Positions 45,038-53,372 are shown, counted from the stretch's first letter. The stretch: 62,731 nucleotides of DNA from Granulicatella sp041433555 (GCF_041433555.1 NZ_JAPWBR010000011.1:1-62731), one strand, 5' to 3'. Notes: generated from the letters alone by a model not told the origin. Numbers and translations are program-made.

Positions 45038-45334
45038 CTACTTAGGCAGTTTTTTCTTTTTTACTTTCACTTCTACATCATATCCACATCGATAAGCTAA
45101 ATCCAACAGAGTAAGAATAGTTGGATTATGGTCTCCGCTCTGCAATCTCGAAAGATTTGATGCTTTAAGATCGACTTCTTTTGCAAAATCTTCTAAAGAA
45201 AGTCCTGTCACCGTTTGTAACTTTGTCATTTGTAACGCAACTCGCTGCATCATCATTTCCTTTTCTAAATCATACTCAAACGTCGGATATTCTGATGAAA
45301 GCTTGCAAAGTTTTGAAGTTAGGTACGTCCCCAT
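45038..45334 (-). CDS. XRE-family antitoxin-like protein (HigA-like)
   Basis: 98 aa. A 35-residue N-terminal helical part is followed by the helix-turn-helix LSLEDFAKEVDLKASNLSRL and a basic tail VKVKKKKLPK. The second position in a two-gene unit and the small size fit a HigA-type antitoxin and autorepressor. AAGGAGGAGATAGACG precedes the ATG, so the 59-base overlap with the upstream gene appears real. The tandem palindromes at 45566-45599 are its likely operator. Confidence 0.75.
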   Translation of the reverse strand: MGTYLTSKLCKLSSEYPTFEYDLEKEMMMQRVALQMTKLQTVTGLSLEDFAKEVDLKASNLSRLQSGDHNPTILTLLDLAYRCGYDVEVKVKKKKLPK

Positions 45335-45542
45335 CGTCTATCTCCTCCTTAACATTTTTTGAAAGGGTTATTAGCAATCCGTGTTTCCCTTTATACCATC
45401 GGCCCCATTTTTGAATCATCTCTTCTGTTAATCCATCTTCTTGCAGTATTTTTAATATGGCTGCATACTTTACTTTTTCTTCGTATGAATACTCATCTAG
45501 CTGATCTACCATATCTTTTTCGATTTTAAACTTGCGCTTCAT
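45276..45542 (-). CDS. Putative toxin of a HigBA-like module
   Basis: 88 aa from the ATG at 45542 with GGAGGTGG upstream; the frame opens earlier at a GTG (45557). An N-terminal helical segment is followed by KWGRWYKGKHGLLITL, loosely similar to RelE/HigB toxins. Its position before an XRE antitoxin is the main evidence. The usual RelE-fold Arg/Tyr motifs are not clear. The last 20 codons run through the ribosome binding site and start of the next gene. One extra A in the A6 tract at 45355-45360 would end the protein at a TAA just before that site. Confidence 0.55.
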   Translation of the reverse strand: MKRKFKIEKDMVDQLDEYSYEEKVKYAAILKILQEDGLTEEMIQKWGRWYKGKHGLLITLSKNVKEEIDDGDVPNFKTLQAFIRISDV

Positions 45543-45565
45543 CTCTCCCACCTCCACACCTTAAA

Positions 45566-45599
45566 ATTATCATATATGATAATTATCACATATGATAAT
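45566..45599. promoter_or_regulatory. Tandem palindromic operator of the toxin-antitoxin module
   Basis: Two overlapping 18-bp dyads: ATTATCATATATGATAAT (45566-45583, perfect) and ATTATCACATATGATAAT (45582-45599, one mismatch pair). Their centres are 16 bp apart. They lie immediately upstream of the toxin start, as expected for antitoxin autorepression. A matching sequence is at 62715-62731. Confidence 0.85.
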
Positions 45600-45628
45600 C
45601 TTGCTCTTTTATAGTATTATTTTGCTCA

Positions 45629-45665
45629 AATAAATATCCACCGGCTTAGCCAGTGGATATTTATT
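45629..45665. repeat. Palindromic repeat, copy B, upstream of the toxin-antitoxin module
   Basis: AATAAATATCCACCGGC, TTA and GCCAGTGGATATTTATT. It is identical to the copy at 44630-44666 except one A for G, which leaves a single C-A mismatch in the stem. Confidence 0.9.
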
Positions 45666-45673
45666 GGTCTAAT

Positions 45674-45703
45674 TAAAAAGAGACAGGCGAAATCGCCTGC
45701 CTC
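45674..45703 (-). terminator. Intrinsic terminator of fba
   Basis: On the minus strand GAGGCAGGCGA and TCGCCTGTCTC pair and are followed by TTTTTAATTA, 13 bases after the fba stop. Confidence 0.88.
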
Positions 45704-45716
45704 AAAATAGTGATTA

Positions 45717-46574
45717 TTAAGCTTTTCCTGTTGAACCGAAGATGTCCATTGTTTCTTTTGTAATCTTAACGATTGCATCGAAACCAGGTTTGATAATTTT
45801 ACGTGGGTCATAAACACCAGCGTCTGCATTTAATTTAGCACGAACTGCTGCTGTCCATTGTTGTTGTAATTCAGTGTTAACGTTGATTTTAGCATGTCCA
45901 CGTTCGATTGCTTTTTTGATTTGGTATTCTGGGATACCTGATCCACCGTGTAATACTAATGGAGCACCTGTAGCTTCTGAGATAGCTAACATTTCATCGA
46001 AACCTAAAACTGGTTCGCCTGAGTAAGTTCCGTGAACTGAACCTAAAGCTGCTGCTAATGCATCAATTTTAGCTTCTTTAACCATACGTACACATTCGTT
46101 TAAGTCAGCGTAGTTGATTCCTCCAGTTACGCCATCTTCAGTACCACCTACAGTACCTACTTCAGCTTCAACTGAAACTCCTTTTGGATGTGCATATTCT
46201 ACAACTTCCTTAGTTAATTCGATGTTTTCATCGATTGGGAAGTGAGAGTGGTCAAACATTACTGAGCTGAATCCAGCGTCGATGTATTGTTTACATACTT
46301 CTACTGAAGAACCGTGGTCTAAGTGTAATGCTACTGGAACAGTGACGTTCATTGCATCTAATAATGCATTTACCATAGCAGAAACAACTGTAGGACCACC
46401 CATGTATTTACCAGCGCCTTCAGATACACCTAAGATAATTGGTGAGTTAGCTTCTTGAGCTGCTGTTAATACTGCTTGTGTCCATTCTAAGTTGTTGATG
46501 TTGAATTGACCAACAGCGTATTTACCTTCTTTAGCTTTTTGTAACATTTCAGTCATGCTTACTAAACGACTCAT
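45717..46574 (-). CDS. fba: Fructose-bisphosphate aldolase, class II
   Basis: 285 aa. Reversibly cleaves fructose-1,6-bisphosphate in glycolysis with zinc. ALHLDHGSSVEVCKQYIDAG holds the catalytic Asp and first zinc His; VEAEVGTVGG, GSVHGTYSG and LVLHGGSGIPEYQI give the remaining metal and phosphate sites. The length fits the short Gram-positive class. It is monocistronic with its own promoter and terminator. AAGGAGGAACTAAAAC precedes the ATG. Confidence 0.97.
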   Translation of the reverse strand: MSRLVSMTEMLQKAKEGKYAVGQFNINNLEWTQAVLTAAQEANSPIILGVSEGAGKYMGGPTVVSAMVNALLDAMNVTVPVALHLDHGSSVEVCKQYIDAGFSSVMFDHSHFPIDENIELTKEVVEYAHPKGVSVEAEVGTVGGTEDGVTGGINYADLNECVRMVKEAKIDALAAALGSVHGTYSGEPVLGFDEMLAISEATGAPLVLHGGSGIPEYQIKKAIERGHAKINVNTELQQQWTAAVRAKLNADAGVYDPRKIIKPGFDAIVKITKETMDIFGSTGKA

Positions 46575-46621
46575 GTTTTAGTTCCTCCTTGATGCTTACA
46601 GCATTTATTTTTAACGGTCTT

Positions 46622-46650
46622 ATTATAACTTATTTTCTTTCATTTTTCCA
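46622..46650 (-). promoter_or_regulatory. Promoter of fba
   Basis: On the minus strand, -35 TGGAAA (46645-46650), a 17-base spacer and -10 TATAAT (46622-46627). Confidence 0.7.
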
Positions 46651-46685
46651 CCCTTTGTCGTTTTATTACAGTTTCTTAAGGTTTA

Positions 46686-47582
46686 TCATGCTTTGGTTGC
46701 GCTCTCTTTTTTTCGAAACAGTTTATAAAGGACGAATCCAGCAACCCCTATACCTACCACAACAATGGAAGACTCTCTCCATGGAATAACCACTCCGTTC
46801 GGACTTGCATTACCATTCGTTGAACCTATATGACGTTCCTTAGCAAACTCACGCACTACTTCCTTAGCCTCGTTAAATGGATAGAACTTATCTAGAGATA
46901 GCTCGCCTTTTACATTTGAGATACCTCCTTCTACTAAAGGAAATTCATGAAACAATACTTTATAAACTCCATCCACTTTTATAAGCACCACCGGGACTTG
47001 TAGTCCTTTTGGCACAACAAACAAAATCTTTTCAACATTCAAATCCTCTCTGGCAATCACTTCCTGAGCCACTTTTATAATTGAATGCGCATTCTTCTCA
47101 TAAGTGCTTACATAGGCAACCGTCCATTTCCCTTGTGACTGAATCAGTTTTTCTCCTTCTTCTTTTGTCAAATATCCCTGCTTCACTTTGGTCTCTATTT
47201 CCGAAGAATTGGCTGGGCCTCCTATATAAAGATACGCCTCTTTCTCCAATGAAGGATTCTTTATCGGGACCACCCATTTGTAGTGACTATCTGTTACGAG
47301 ACGTTCAATTTCTTCGCTATCTAGATTCTTTTCCTCTTTAAACAGCGGAACGTCATAGTACGTCTCGACCGCATGTTCAAAATCAACACCTTCTATATAT
47401 TCGTCACCATCGCGTGACATATTAAGAATTTCTTCTTCTAGATGAACAATCTCGTCCCTAGAATGAATCGAGGTTACCGTATCTCCATACACACTAGCTA
47501 CTCTAAACCGCACTAGAACTAAAATAATCAAAGCAGCAAAACAAGAGAAAATTCTTATCAGAAACCTATTTGACTTATCCAT
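46686..47582 (-). CDS. Unknown protein with N- and C-terminal membrane segments
   Basis: 298 aa from the ATG at 47582; a GTG at 47585 is an alternative. Residues about 8-28 are a signal or anchor helix. The middle 220 residues are hydrophilic, alternating acidic and aromatic, with no recognised motif. A Gly/Asn/Ser-rich stretch precedes a second membrane helix (SIVVVGIGVAGFVLYKLF) and a Lys/Arg-rich end. The layout is like a surface protein held at both ends, or a membrane protein whose middle faces outside. No LPXTG motif is present. Confidence 0.7.
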   Translation of the reverse strand: MDKSNRFLIRIFSCFAALIILVLVRFRVASVYGDTVTSIHSRDEIVHLEEEILNMSRDGDEYIEGVDFEHAVETYYDVPLFKEEKNLDSEEIERLVTDSHYKWVVPIKNPSLEKEAYLYIGGPANSSEIETKVKQGYLTKEEGEKLIQSQGKWTVAYVSTYEKNAHSIIKVAQEVIAREDLNVEKILFVVPKGLQVPVVLIKVDGVYKVLFHEFPLVEGGISNVKGELSLDKFYPFNEAKEVVREFAKERHIGSTNGNASPNGVVIPWRESSIVVVGIGVAGFVLYKLFRKKESATKA

Positions 47583-47721
47583 CACCCTACACCCTTCCTA
47601 TAACAATTTCCTACAAAAAACTATCAACTACTGCCTTCAACTAAATTATATAGCTATCCACCGAGTAATTCTAGAGGGATTGTGATTAAATTATTTATTT
47701 CTTCATATTCCAAAATTACTA

Positions 47722-47750
47722 TTTAAATAGGAATTAATTCGGAGTATAAT
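47722..47750 (+). promoter_or_regulatory. Predicted promoter of the CapA-like gene
   Basis: -35 TTTAAA (47722-47727), a 17-base spacer and a perfect -10 TATAAT (47745-47750), 30 bases before the start codon. Confidence 0.6.
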
Positions 47751-47780
47751 ACAGTTACAACAGGTATTGGAGGGGAATTT

Positions 47781-49025
47781 ATGAGAGGTAATTCACAGAG
47801 CGACAAAATAAAGCGAATGGAATTTTATGGGATTTGTATCTTATCTGTATTTACGATTGCAGCAGGATTTGTTACGCGCCCTTCTGCACAAGAAAATATA
47901 GAGACCGTTCAAACCGCGAAACCATCCTCTGAACAAAATCAAGATGCTTCCACACCAAATAACCCGCAGTCACCACCAACGAATAAGCAAGTTGCTCGCA
48001 TCACCGCAAGCGGAGATATGCTCTATCATGATATTGTTTATGGAAGTGCATTTGATGGGACATCATATGATTTCAAAAACGACTACGAGCAAATTACACC
48101 TCTCGTATCCAGCGCAGACCTTGCAATCGGCGATTTCGAAGGAACCATCAATCCAAACGAACCTCTTGCTGGTTATCCGATTTTTAACGCGCCCGAAGAA
48201 GTGATTCAGAGTATTAAGGACGCCGGATACGATGTACTCGACTTAGCGCATAATCATATTCTTGATACAGGCATCGAAGGGTTGAAATACACAGCCAATG
48301 CTTTCCGCAAAAACGGACTTGATATTTTCGGGGTAAAAGTCGACCCATCAGAAGGCATTCTTGTAAAAGAAGTCAATGGCATTAAAGTCGCTATCCTTGG
48401 ATTTGCGTATGGCTTCAACGGAATCGAAGCAAGCCTTACCGACGAAGAATATAACAACCACTTATACGATTTGAACATGCAAAAGGTGAAACAGCTCATC
48501 CAGCGCGCTGAAGAAATTGCCGATTTTACGATTGTGTTGCCACAAATGGGAGAAGAGTACCACCTTCATCCAACACAAGGACAAATTGATACGTATCACC
48601 AAATGATCGAATGGGGTGCCGATGTCATTTTTGGCGGACACCCACACGTGATTGAACCGACCGAAACGATCACAAAAGACGGTGAAAAGAAATTTATCAT
48701 CTACTCAATGGGAAATCTTCTTTCGAATCAACGCGTCGAAACTTTGGAAAATATCTGGACCGAGCGTGGTGTGATTATGGACATCACCATCGAAAAAGAA
48801 AATGGGAAGACAACACTCACAAGTGTTAAAGCTCATCCAACATGGGTTTCACGGACTGAAATTGACCGCAGTTTTATGGGAGGCCCTGCCTACGACTACC
48901 AAGTCTTTCTTGCTGAAAACTATATCCCAGGCGGGCCTCTAGAGCATACCGTCGATAAAGAAACGCTTGAGCGAATCCAATCTGCTTATACCGAAGTAAA
49001 CGAACTATTAAATATTAAATTCTAA
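47781..49025 (+). CDS. CapA/PGA-cap-type metallophosphatase, exported
   Basis: 414 aa. Residues 15-33 form a membrane anchor or signal segment, followed by a Ser/Gln/Pro linker to about residue 68. The calcineurin-like domain shows ITASGDMLYHD, LAIGDFEGTI, LAHNHILDTGIEG and FGGHPHVIEPTE, which carry the metal ligands. The family includes CapA of poly-gamma-glutamate capsule loci. No capBC genes are nearby, so an envelope phosphatase of unknown substrate is more likely. TTGGAGGGG precedes the ATG. It is convergent with dltC. Confidence 0.88.
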   Translation: MRGNSQSDKIKRMEFYGICILSVFTIAAGFVTRPSAQENIETVQTAKPSSEQNQDASTPNNPQSPPTNKQVARITASGDMLYHDIVYGSAFDGTSYDFKNDYEQITPLVSSADLAIGDFEGTINPNEPLAGYPIFNAPEEVIQSIKDAGYDVLDLAHNHILDTGIEGLKYTANAFRKNGLDIFGVKVDPSEGILVKEVNGIKVAILGFAYGFNGIEASLTDEEYNNHLYDLNMQKVKQLIQRAEEIADFTIVLPQMGEEYHLHPTQGQIDTYHQMIEWGADVIFGGHPHVIEPTETITKDGEKKFIIYSMGNLLSNQRVETLENIWTERGVIMDITIEKENGKTTLTSVKAHPTWVSRTEIDRSFMGGPAYDYQVFLAENYIPGGPLEHTVDKETLERIQSAYTEVNELLNIKF

Positions 49026-49031
49026 ACACAC

Positions 49032-49065
49032 AAAAAGGCGCTCCCCTCACAGGAAGCGCCTTTTA
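49032..49065. terminator. Bidirectional intrinsic terminator
   Basis: AAAAGGCGCT and AGCGCCTTTT pair around a 12-base interior, with T-runs on both strands, between the convergent capA-like and dltC genes. Confidence 0.88.
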
Positions 49066-49075
49066 CTATTTCAAA

Positions 49076-49306
49076 TTAACCAACACGTTCTGAAACGTGT
49101 TTAATAATTTTATTTGGAGTATCGATTTCTTCGTAAGTCACTTCTGTTGGAGCCACTTCGATACCGAACTCTTCTAAGCGAACAAGAAGTTCAACGAATG
49201 CTAATGAATCCATTAACCCTTCTTCTTTTAAGTTGATGTCTTTATCTTCGTATACTACTTCATCTTCGCAAATTTCTTCTAAAATTTCTAAAATTCTTTC
49301 TTCCAC
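49076..49306 (-). CDS. dltC: D-alanyl carrier protein DltC
   Basis: 76 aa, an acidic acyl-carrier-like protein. The phosphopantetheine attachment serine is S34 in GLMDSLAFVEL. It carries D-alanine from DltA to DltB for D-alanylation of lipoteichoic acid. It lies 11 bases after dltB. It is the last gene of the operon here: a terminator follows and the opposite strand is occupied, so dltD is missing at this site. Confidence 0.95.
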   Translation of the reverse strand: MEERILEILEEICEDEVVYEDKDINLKEEGLMDSLAFVELLVRLEEFGIEVAPTEVTYEEIDTPNKIIKHVSERVG

Positions 49307-49317
49307 GGAAATCCCTC

Positions 49318-50478
49318 CTATTGCATTGAAATTAATTTACTTATCCATAATAATGGTTTTCCTGAAAAAATCAAGAATCCTAACATTACTAAATGCATCG
49401 TAATGAGCCAGCTTGTGATTTTATACCATGTCTTATTCTTGTTTTTCTTATAAAACTTCGACTTCTTCTGATACCATTCAAATGACGCCATCAGCACTCC
49501 GTGATACACACCGTAGATGATGTAGTCCAGCGTCACCCCATGCCAAAATCCCATGAAGGTCATATTGATCATATAGGCCACCATCGCCGTCGTCAGTCTC
49601 TTCTTGAAGACTTTCTTACGCATGAATCGCATTACAACACGTGAGAACACAAAGTCACGCAGCCATGTCGATAGCGTAATATGCCATCTGTTCCAGAAGT
49701 CTTTAATATCGATACTGATAAATGGGAAGTTAAAGTTCATTGGCGTTTCAACACCAAGAATATTACTTGCCCCTACCGCCATTAAACTATATCCAGCAAA
49801 ATCAAAGAACAAGTATGCGGTGTAAAGATACATATACCCGATGAGATAGGTCACGTCTTTCCCCATCGGTCCATTCATATGTTGGAATACCATTCCGGAT
49901 AATACCAATTTATAGAATAAACCTAAAACTAATCTAAAAATACCTGTCCCTGCGAGTTCTAAGTACTCTCCTCGGCTTCTTTGTTTGTGCCAATCGTCCA
50001 TAAATCTGCGACTACGGTCAATCGGTCCGGAACTGAGCGCTGGAAAGAATAACAAGAAATGTGTGTAATCGAGAACAGAGATCGGCTTTTCAATCAACCC
50101 GTCATACATCTCGATAATGATTTGGACTAATTTGAAGGTCATATATGAAATTCCTAAAAATCCAAATCCATTCACCTTAAATACTGGCAATAGTTTCACC
50201 ACAATTAACGGCAATCCTGCTAACAACACCATGATTGGCATCGTCTTCTTCCGCTCTTTAAGCTTAGAGGTCAACTGCATCAAAATGTACCCCACCAATA
50301 CAAATCCCAATAGTGCAATCAGTTGGTCCGGTGTTTTAATGAACACGAAATAGACCATCACTAATGAGAATAGTAATGATAGATAATACGTAGATTTTTG
50401 AAAGACATTTAATATGAACGCTACGATTAATACGAGTCCTAGCGTCATGAAGAAAGAGAGACCTTCAAAATAATGCAT
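49318..50478 (-). CDS. dltB: D-alanyl transfer membrane protein DltB (MBOAT)
   Basis: 386 aa with about ten membrane segments. The MBOAT region has RSRRFMDDWHKQR, FWNRWHITLSTWLRDFVF and the invariant catalytic His in MGFWHGVTLDY. It transfers D-alanine from DltC across the membrane. It starts three bases after dltA, with AAGGAG inside the dltA end. Confidence 0.95.
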   Translation of the reverse strand: MHYFEGLSFFMTLGLVLIVAFILNVFQKSTYYLSLLFSLVMVYFVFIKTPDQLIALLGFVLVGYILMQLTSKLKERKKTMPIMVLLAGLPLIVVKLLPVFKVNGFGFLGISYMTFKLVQIIIEMYDGLIEKPISVLDYTHFLLFFPALSSGPIDRSRRFMDDWHKQRSRGEYLELAGTGIFRLVLGLFYKLVLSGMVFQHMNGPMGKDVTYLIGYMYLYTAYLFFDFAGYSLMAVGASNILGVETPMNFNFPFISIDIKDFWNRWHITLSTWLRDFVFSRVVMRFMRKKVFKKRLTTAMVAYMINMTFMGFWHGVTLDYIIYGVYHGVLMASFEWYQKKSKFYKKNKNKTWYKITSWLITMHLVMLGFLIFSGKPLLWISKLISMQ

Positions 50479-50481
50479 CGA

Positions 50482-51960
50482 CTACACAAGCTCCTTTAAT
50501 TGTTTTTTATCAATTTTACCATTGTTATTTAATGGCATTTCGTCTAAGAAGACGACTTTCTTTGGAATCATATATTCCGGCACATGTTGCGCCAATTCTT
50601 TTTTCACGAGTTTGACTGTTTCAAAACGTTTTTCAATCGGCTCGTTATACACGACAAACGAAGTAATGGATTTTACTTTCTCATCTGCCATCGAAGGAAC
50701 CGTTGCGGCCTGACGAATTTTCGGATTCTTCAATAAGTTATTGTCAATATCCTCCAACTCGATACGGTGCCCATGTAATTTGATTTGGAAATCGATTCGT
50801 CCTTCGCAGAACAATAAATCTCCTTCGAAATGTCCCACGTCCCCTGTACGATATGCACGCTCTCCATCTACTTCAAAGAAATGTTTCGCATTCATTTCAG
50901 GGTTTTCATAATAACCTTTTGCCACAGTATTTCCGTAAATAACGATTTCGCCGCTTTCTGGGCCATCAATCAAGACAGTCGTCCCAGGTTTAATCACACC
51001 TACGGGCAGATTATCTGGATACTTCTCTAACAATTCTCGTGTTAATGGCATCCACGTTACCATAACGGTTGATTCCGTTGGTCCATATGTGTTCACCACT
51101 TCCGCACGTGGGAATCGTTCCATTAGCTTTTCAACAGTGGAACTAAATAACTTCTCTCCACAGAAGACAAACTGCTCTAATTCAGGAAGTAGTTCTTGGT
51201 TGAAACTTGGATCCACCAAGCACATTTCCGCAAATGATGGCGTTGAAATCCATACCGTTGCTTTCGATTCTTCTAATGTTTTAAACAACACTTTGAAGTC
51301 TTGCAAATGCTCTTTATCAATTTGAACAAGTGGCGCATGCATATAGAGTGCTGGCCAAAGCGACATCACCGATAAATCAAATGAGAATGGCGGATGCCCA
51401 AGAAAAACTTGAGGCCCTTTCTCTTTGTAATAACCCGTATACCAATCTAAGAAGTGGTTCAAGTTATTGTAAGTAATCGAAACTCCTTTTGGCTTCCCTG
51501 TACTTCCTGAAGTAAAGATAATATAGAAAATATCTTCACCTTGAACATAATGTTCTTTTGAAATACGTTTGGTCGTTGAAGCAATCACTTCTTTCGCTTC
51601 AGGGACTGTCAACGTTGGTGCATCTAGTGAAATTTCTTCACTCACGAGTACGACTGGACTCTTCACGGTTGCGATAATATCTTCAACGCGGTCGATTGGT
51701 GTATTCACATCAACCGGACAATAGGCATGACCTGATTTCACACAAGCCAAGAAAAAGACCAACATAAATGGATGCTTATGCCCATAAACAACGATTGGAG
51801 ATTTATCCCCTTTGTACGTTTCATGTAAGTACGCTGCTAATTTATCCGAGTACTCCCAGACAAGACTTGCTGTCAACTCTTCTTCCGGCATTAAATCGTG
51901 TCGGTAAACAACTTTATCTTGTTTCGTATTTAATTCTAATTGTTCTAATAATGGTTTCAT
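50482..51960 (-). CDS. dltA: D-alanine--D-alanyl carrier protein ligase DltA
   Basis: 492 aa, an adenylating enzyme that charges DltC with D-alanine. The P-loop is IIFTSGSTGKPKGVSITY, then NTYGPTESTVMVTW, YRTGDVGHFEGD and the C-terminal lysine region PLNNNGKIDKKQL. First gene of dltA-dltB-dltC. No dltX-like small gene is seen between its promoter and its start. Confidence 0.95.
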   Translation of the reverse strand: MKPLLEQLELNTKQDKVVYRHDLMPEEELTASLVWEYSDKLAAYLHETYKGDKSPIVVYGHKHPFMLVFFLACVKSGHAYCPVDVNTPIDRVEDIIATVKSPVVLVSEEISLDAPTLTVPEAKEVIASTTKRISKEHYVQGEDIFYIIFTSGSTGKPKGVSITYNNLNHFLDWYTGYYKEKGPQVFLGHPPFSFDLSVMSLWPALYMHAPLVQIDKEHLQDFKVLFKTLEESKATVWISTPSFAEMCLVDPSFNQELLPELEQFVFCGEKLFSSTVEKLMERFPRAEVVNTYGPTESTVMVTWMPLTRELLEKYPDNLPVGVIKPGTTVLIDGPESGEIVIYGNTVAKGYYENPEMNAKHFFEVDGERAYRTGDVGHFEGDLLFCEGRIDFQIKLHGHRIELEDIDNNLLKNPKIRQAATVPSMADEKVKSITSFVVYNEPIEKRFETVKLVKKELAQHVPEYMIPKKVVFLDEMPLNNNGKIDKKQLKELV

Positions 51961-52030
51961 AATCCGCTCCCGAGCACCTTTTCAAAATCTCTTTCTGAAA
52001 AACAACTGTTCTATTTTCAGATACAAAAGA

Positions 52031-52059
52031 ATTATAGCATACGGCTTCTTTCTTGCCTA
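52031..52059 (-). promoter_or_regulatory. Predicted promoter of the dlt operon
   Basis: On the minus strand, an extended -10 TGCTATAAT (-10 at 52031-52036) about 70 bases before dltA. The -35 is weak (TAGGCA). Confidence 0.55.
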
Positions 52060-52099
52060 TGACAATTCCACAAATATTAAAGTTTTTTAACGTTTTTAT

Positions 52100-52131
52100 A
52101 TAAAAAAGAGGCCGAAAAAACATTTCGACCC
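52100..52131 (-). terminator. Intrinsic terminator of the M20 peptidase gene
   Basis: On the minus strand GGGTCGAAA and TTTCGGCC pair and are followed by TCTTTTTTAT. Confidence 0.75.
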
Positions 52132-52146
52132 TTTCCACTCATTTTC

Positions 52147-53313
52147 TTACGCAAGTCTGCTTAAGAAATACTTCACTTCAATTTCAACACCAAGTGCTAA
52201 TACACGCTCATCGATGTCGAATTTTTCATGGTGGTGCCCATAAGCTGTCTCTTCGCCAGATTGGCTTCCTAATAAGCCATAAACACCAGGTTTATTCACT
52301 ACGTAATCCGCAAAGTCATCGGCACCCATTGACAATTCATAATTTGTAATGAGGTTATCAATCCCCTCTACTTGTGCAACCACTTTTTGGAATTCTTCGG
52401 CTAACTCTGGAGTGTTAATGACTGGAGCTGCTGCATCATACCAATCAATTTCAAATTCACAACGATTGAGTTCAGCAATTCCTTTGGCAATACGTGTAAC
52501 AGCTTCTTTTAAGTGTTCACGTGTTTCATGGCTAAACGCACGAATCGTTCCTTCGATTTCAGCATCATTAGCAACGATATTATAGCGAGTTCCTGCATTT
52601 AATTTACCCACTCCGACAACAGCACGGTCGATTGGATTCACTTCACGAGCGACGATGGTTTGCAAAGCCACAACCACTTCACTGGCTGTCACTAGCGCAT
52701 CATGCCCTAAATGAGGACGTCCTACGTGAGCGCTCTTTCCTGTGATTTTGATTTTGAAAATATCACATGAAGCATTCACCGGTCCACCTTTAACTGCAAA
52801 CGATCCGACAGGCAATCCTGAATTGACGTGAATCGCAAATGATTCATCGATGTTGTCAATTTTTCCAGAAGCGACAAATTGCTTCGCTCCCGCACCGATT
52901 TCTTCTGCTGGTTGAAATGCGATTAAGACGGTCCCTGCAAAGCTGTCTTTCAATTCGTTCAGGACTCTTGCCGTTCCTAACCCCATTGTCGTATGCGCAT
53001 CATGTCCGCAGGCATGGTTTAACCCAGGACGTTTAGAAGCATAAGGTTTGCCAGTGCAGTCAGGAAGTTCTAGCGCATCGATATCGGCACGAAGTAAAAC
53101 GGTCTTTCCTTCTCCTTTACCACCTTTAATAATAGCTAACGTCCCTGTTTCAGCTACTTTTTCAAATGGGATTCCAAATGCAGTTAATTCTTTTTGAATG
53201 TAGGCAGCAGTATCGTACTCTTTTAAGCTTGATTCTGGATTTTCATGAAAATGTCTTCTTGTTGCGACAAGATATTCGTTTAACGCTTGTGCTTTTTGTT
53301 TAATTTCGCTCAT
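52147..53313 (-). CDS. M20D amidohydrolase (acyl-amino-acid or diaminopimelate deacetylase-like)
   Basis: 388 aa, cytoplasmic. The zinc motif is NHACGHDAHTTMGLG, the catalytic Glu is in FQPAEEIGAGA, and the dimerisation domain starts near residue 180 (ITGKSAHVGRPHLG). The C-terminal His ligand is in AYGHHHEKFD. M20D members deacylate N-acyl amino acids such as N-acetyl-diaminopimelate or hippurate. The substrate cannot be fixed from sequence. It lies directly downstream of the metNIQ terminator, so a sulfur-amino-acid derivative is possible. Confidence 0.88.
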   Translation of the reverse strand: MSEIKQKAQALNEYLVATRRHFHENPESSLKEYDTAAYIQKELTAFGIPFEKVAETGTLAIIKGGKGEGKTVLLRADIDALELPDCTGKPYASKRPGLNHACGHDAHTTMGLGTARVLNELKDSFAGTVLIAFQPAEEIGAGAKQFVASGKIDNIDESFAIHVNSGLPVGSFAVKGGPVNASCDIFKIKITGKSAHVGRPHLGHDALVTASEVVVALQTIVAREVNPIDRAVVGVGKLNAGTRYNIVANDAEIEGTIRAFSHETREHLKEAVTRIAKGIAELNRCEFEIDWYDAAAPVINTPELAEEFQKVVAQVEGIDNLITNYELSMGADDFADYVVNKPGVYGLLGSQSGEETAYGHHHEKFDIDERVLALGVEIEVKYFLSRLA

Positions 53314-53337
53314 CGTTTTTGCCTTCTTTCATTGAAT

Positions 53338-53363
53338 AAAGAGGCATGCTAGGCACGCCTCTT
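53338..53363 (-). terminator. Terminator after metQ
   Basis: On the minus strand AAGAGGCGTGC and GCATGCCTCTTT pair, with T-rich sequence after, just after the metQ stop. Confidence 0.75.
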
Positions 53364-53372
53364 AAGGTTTTT

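Noticed and set aside
45626..45829. 67-codon open frame over the fba end
   Set aside because: It overlaps fba in another frame and includes the fba terminator and palindrome B.
51914..52138. Possible DltX-like small gene before dltA
   Set aside because: The frame overlaps the dltA start and the promoter, has no ribosome binding site, and lacks the DltX C-terminal motif.
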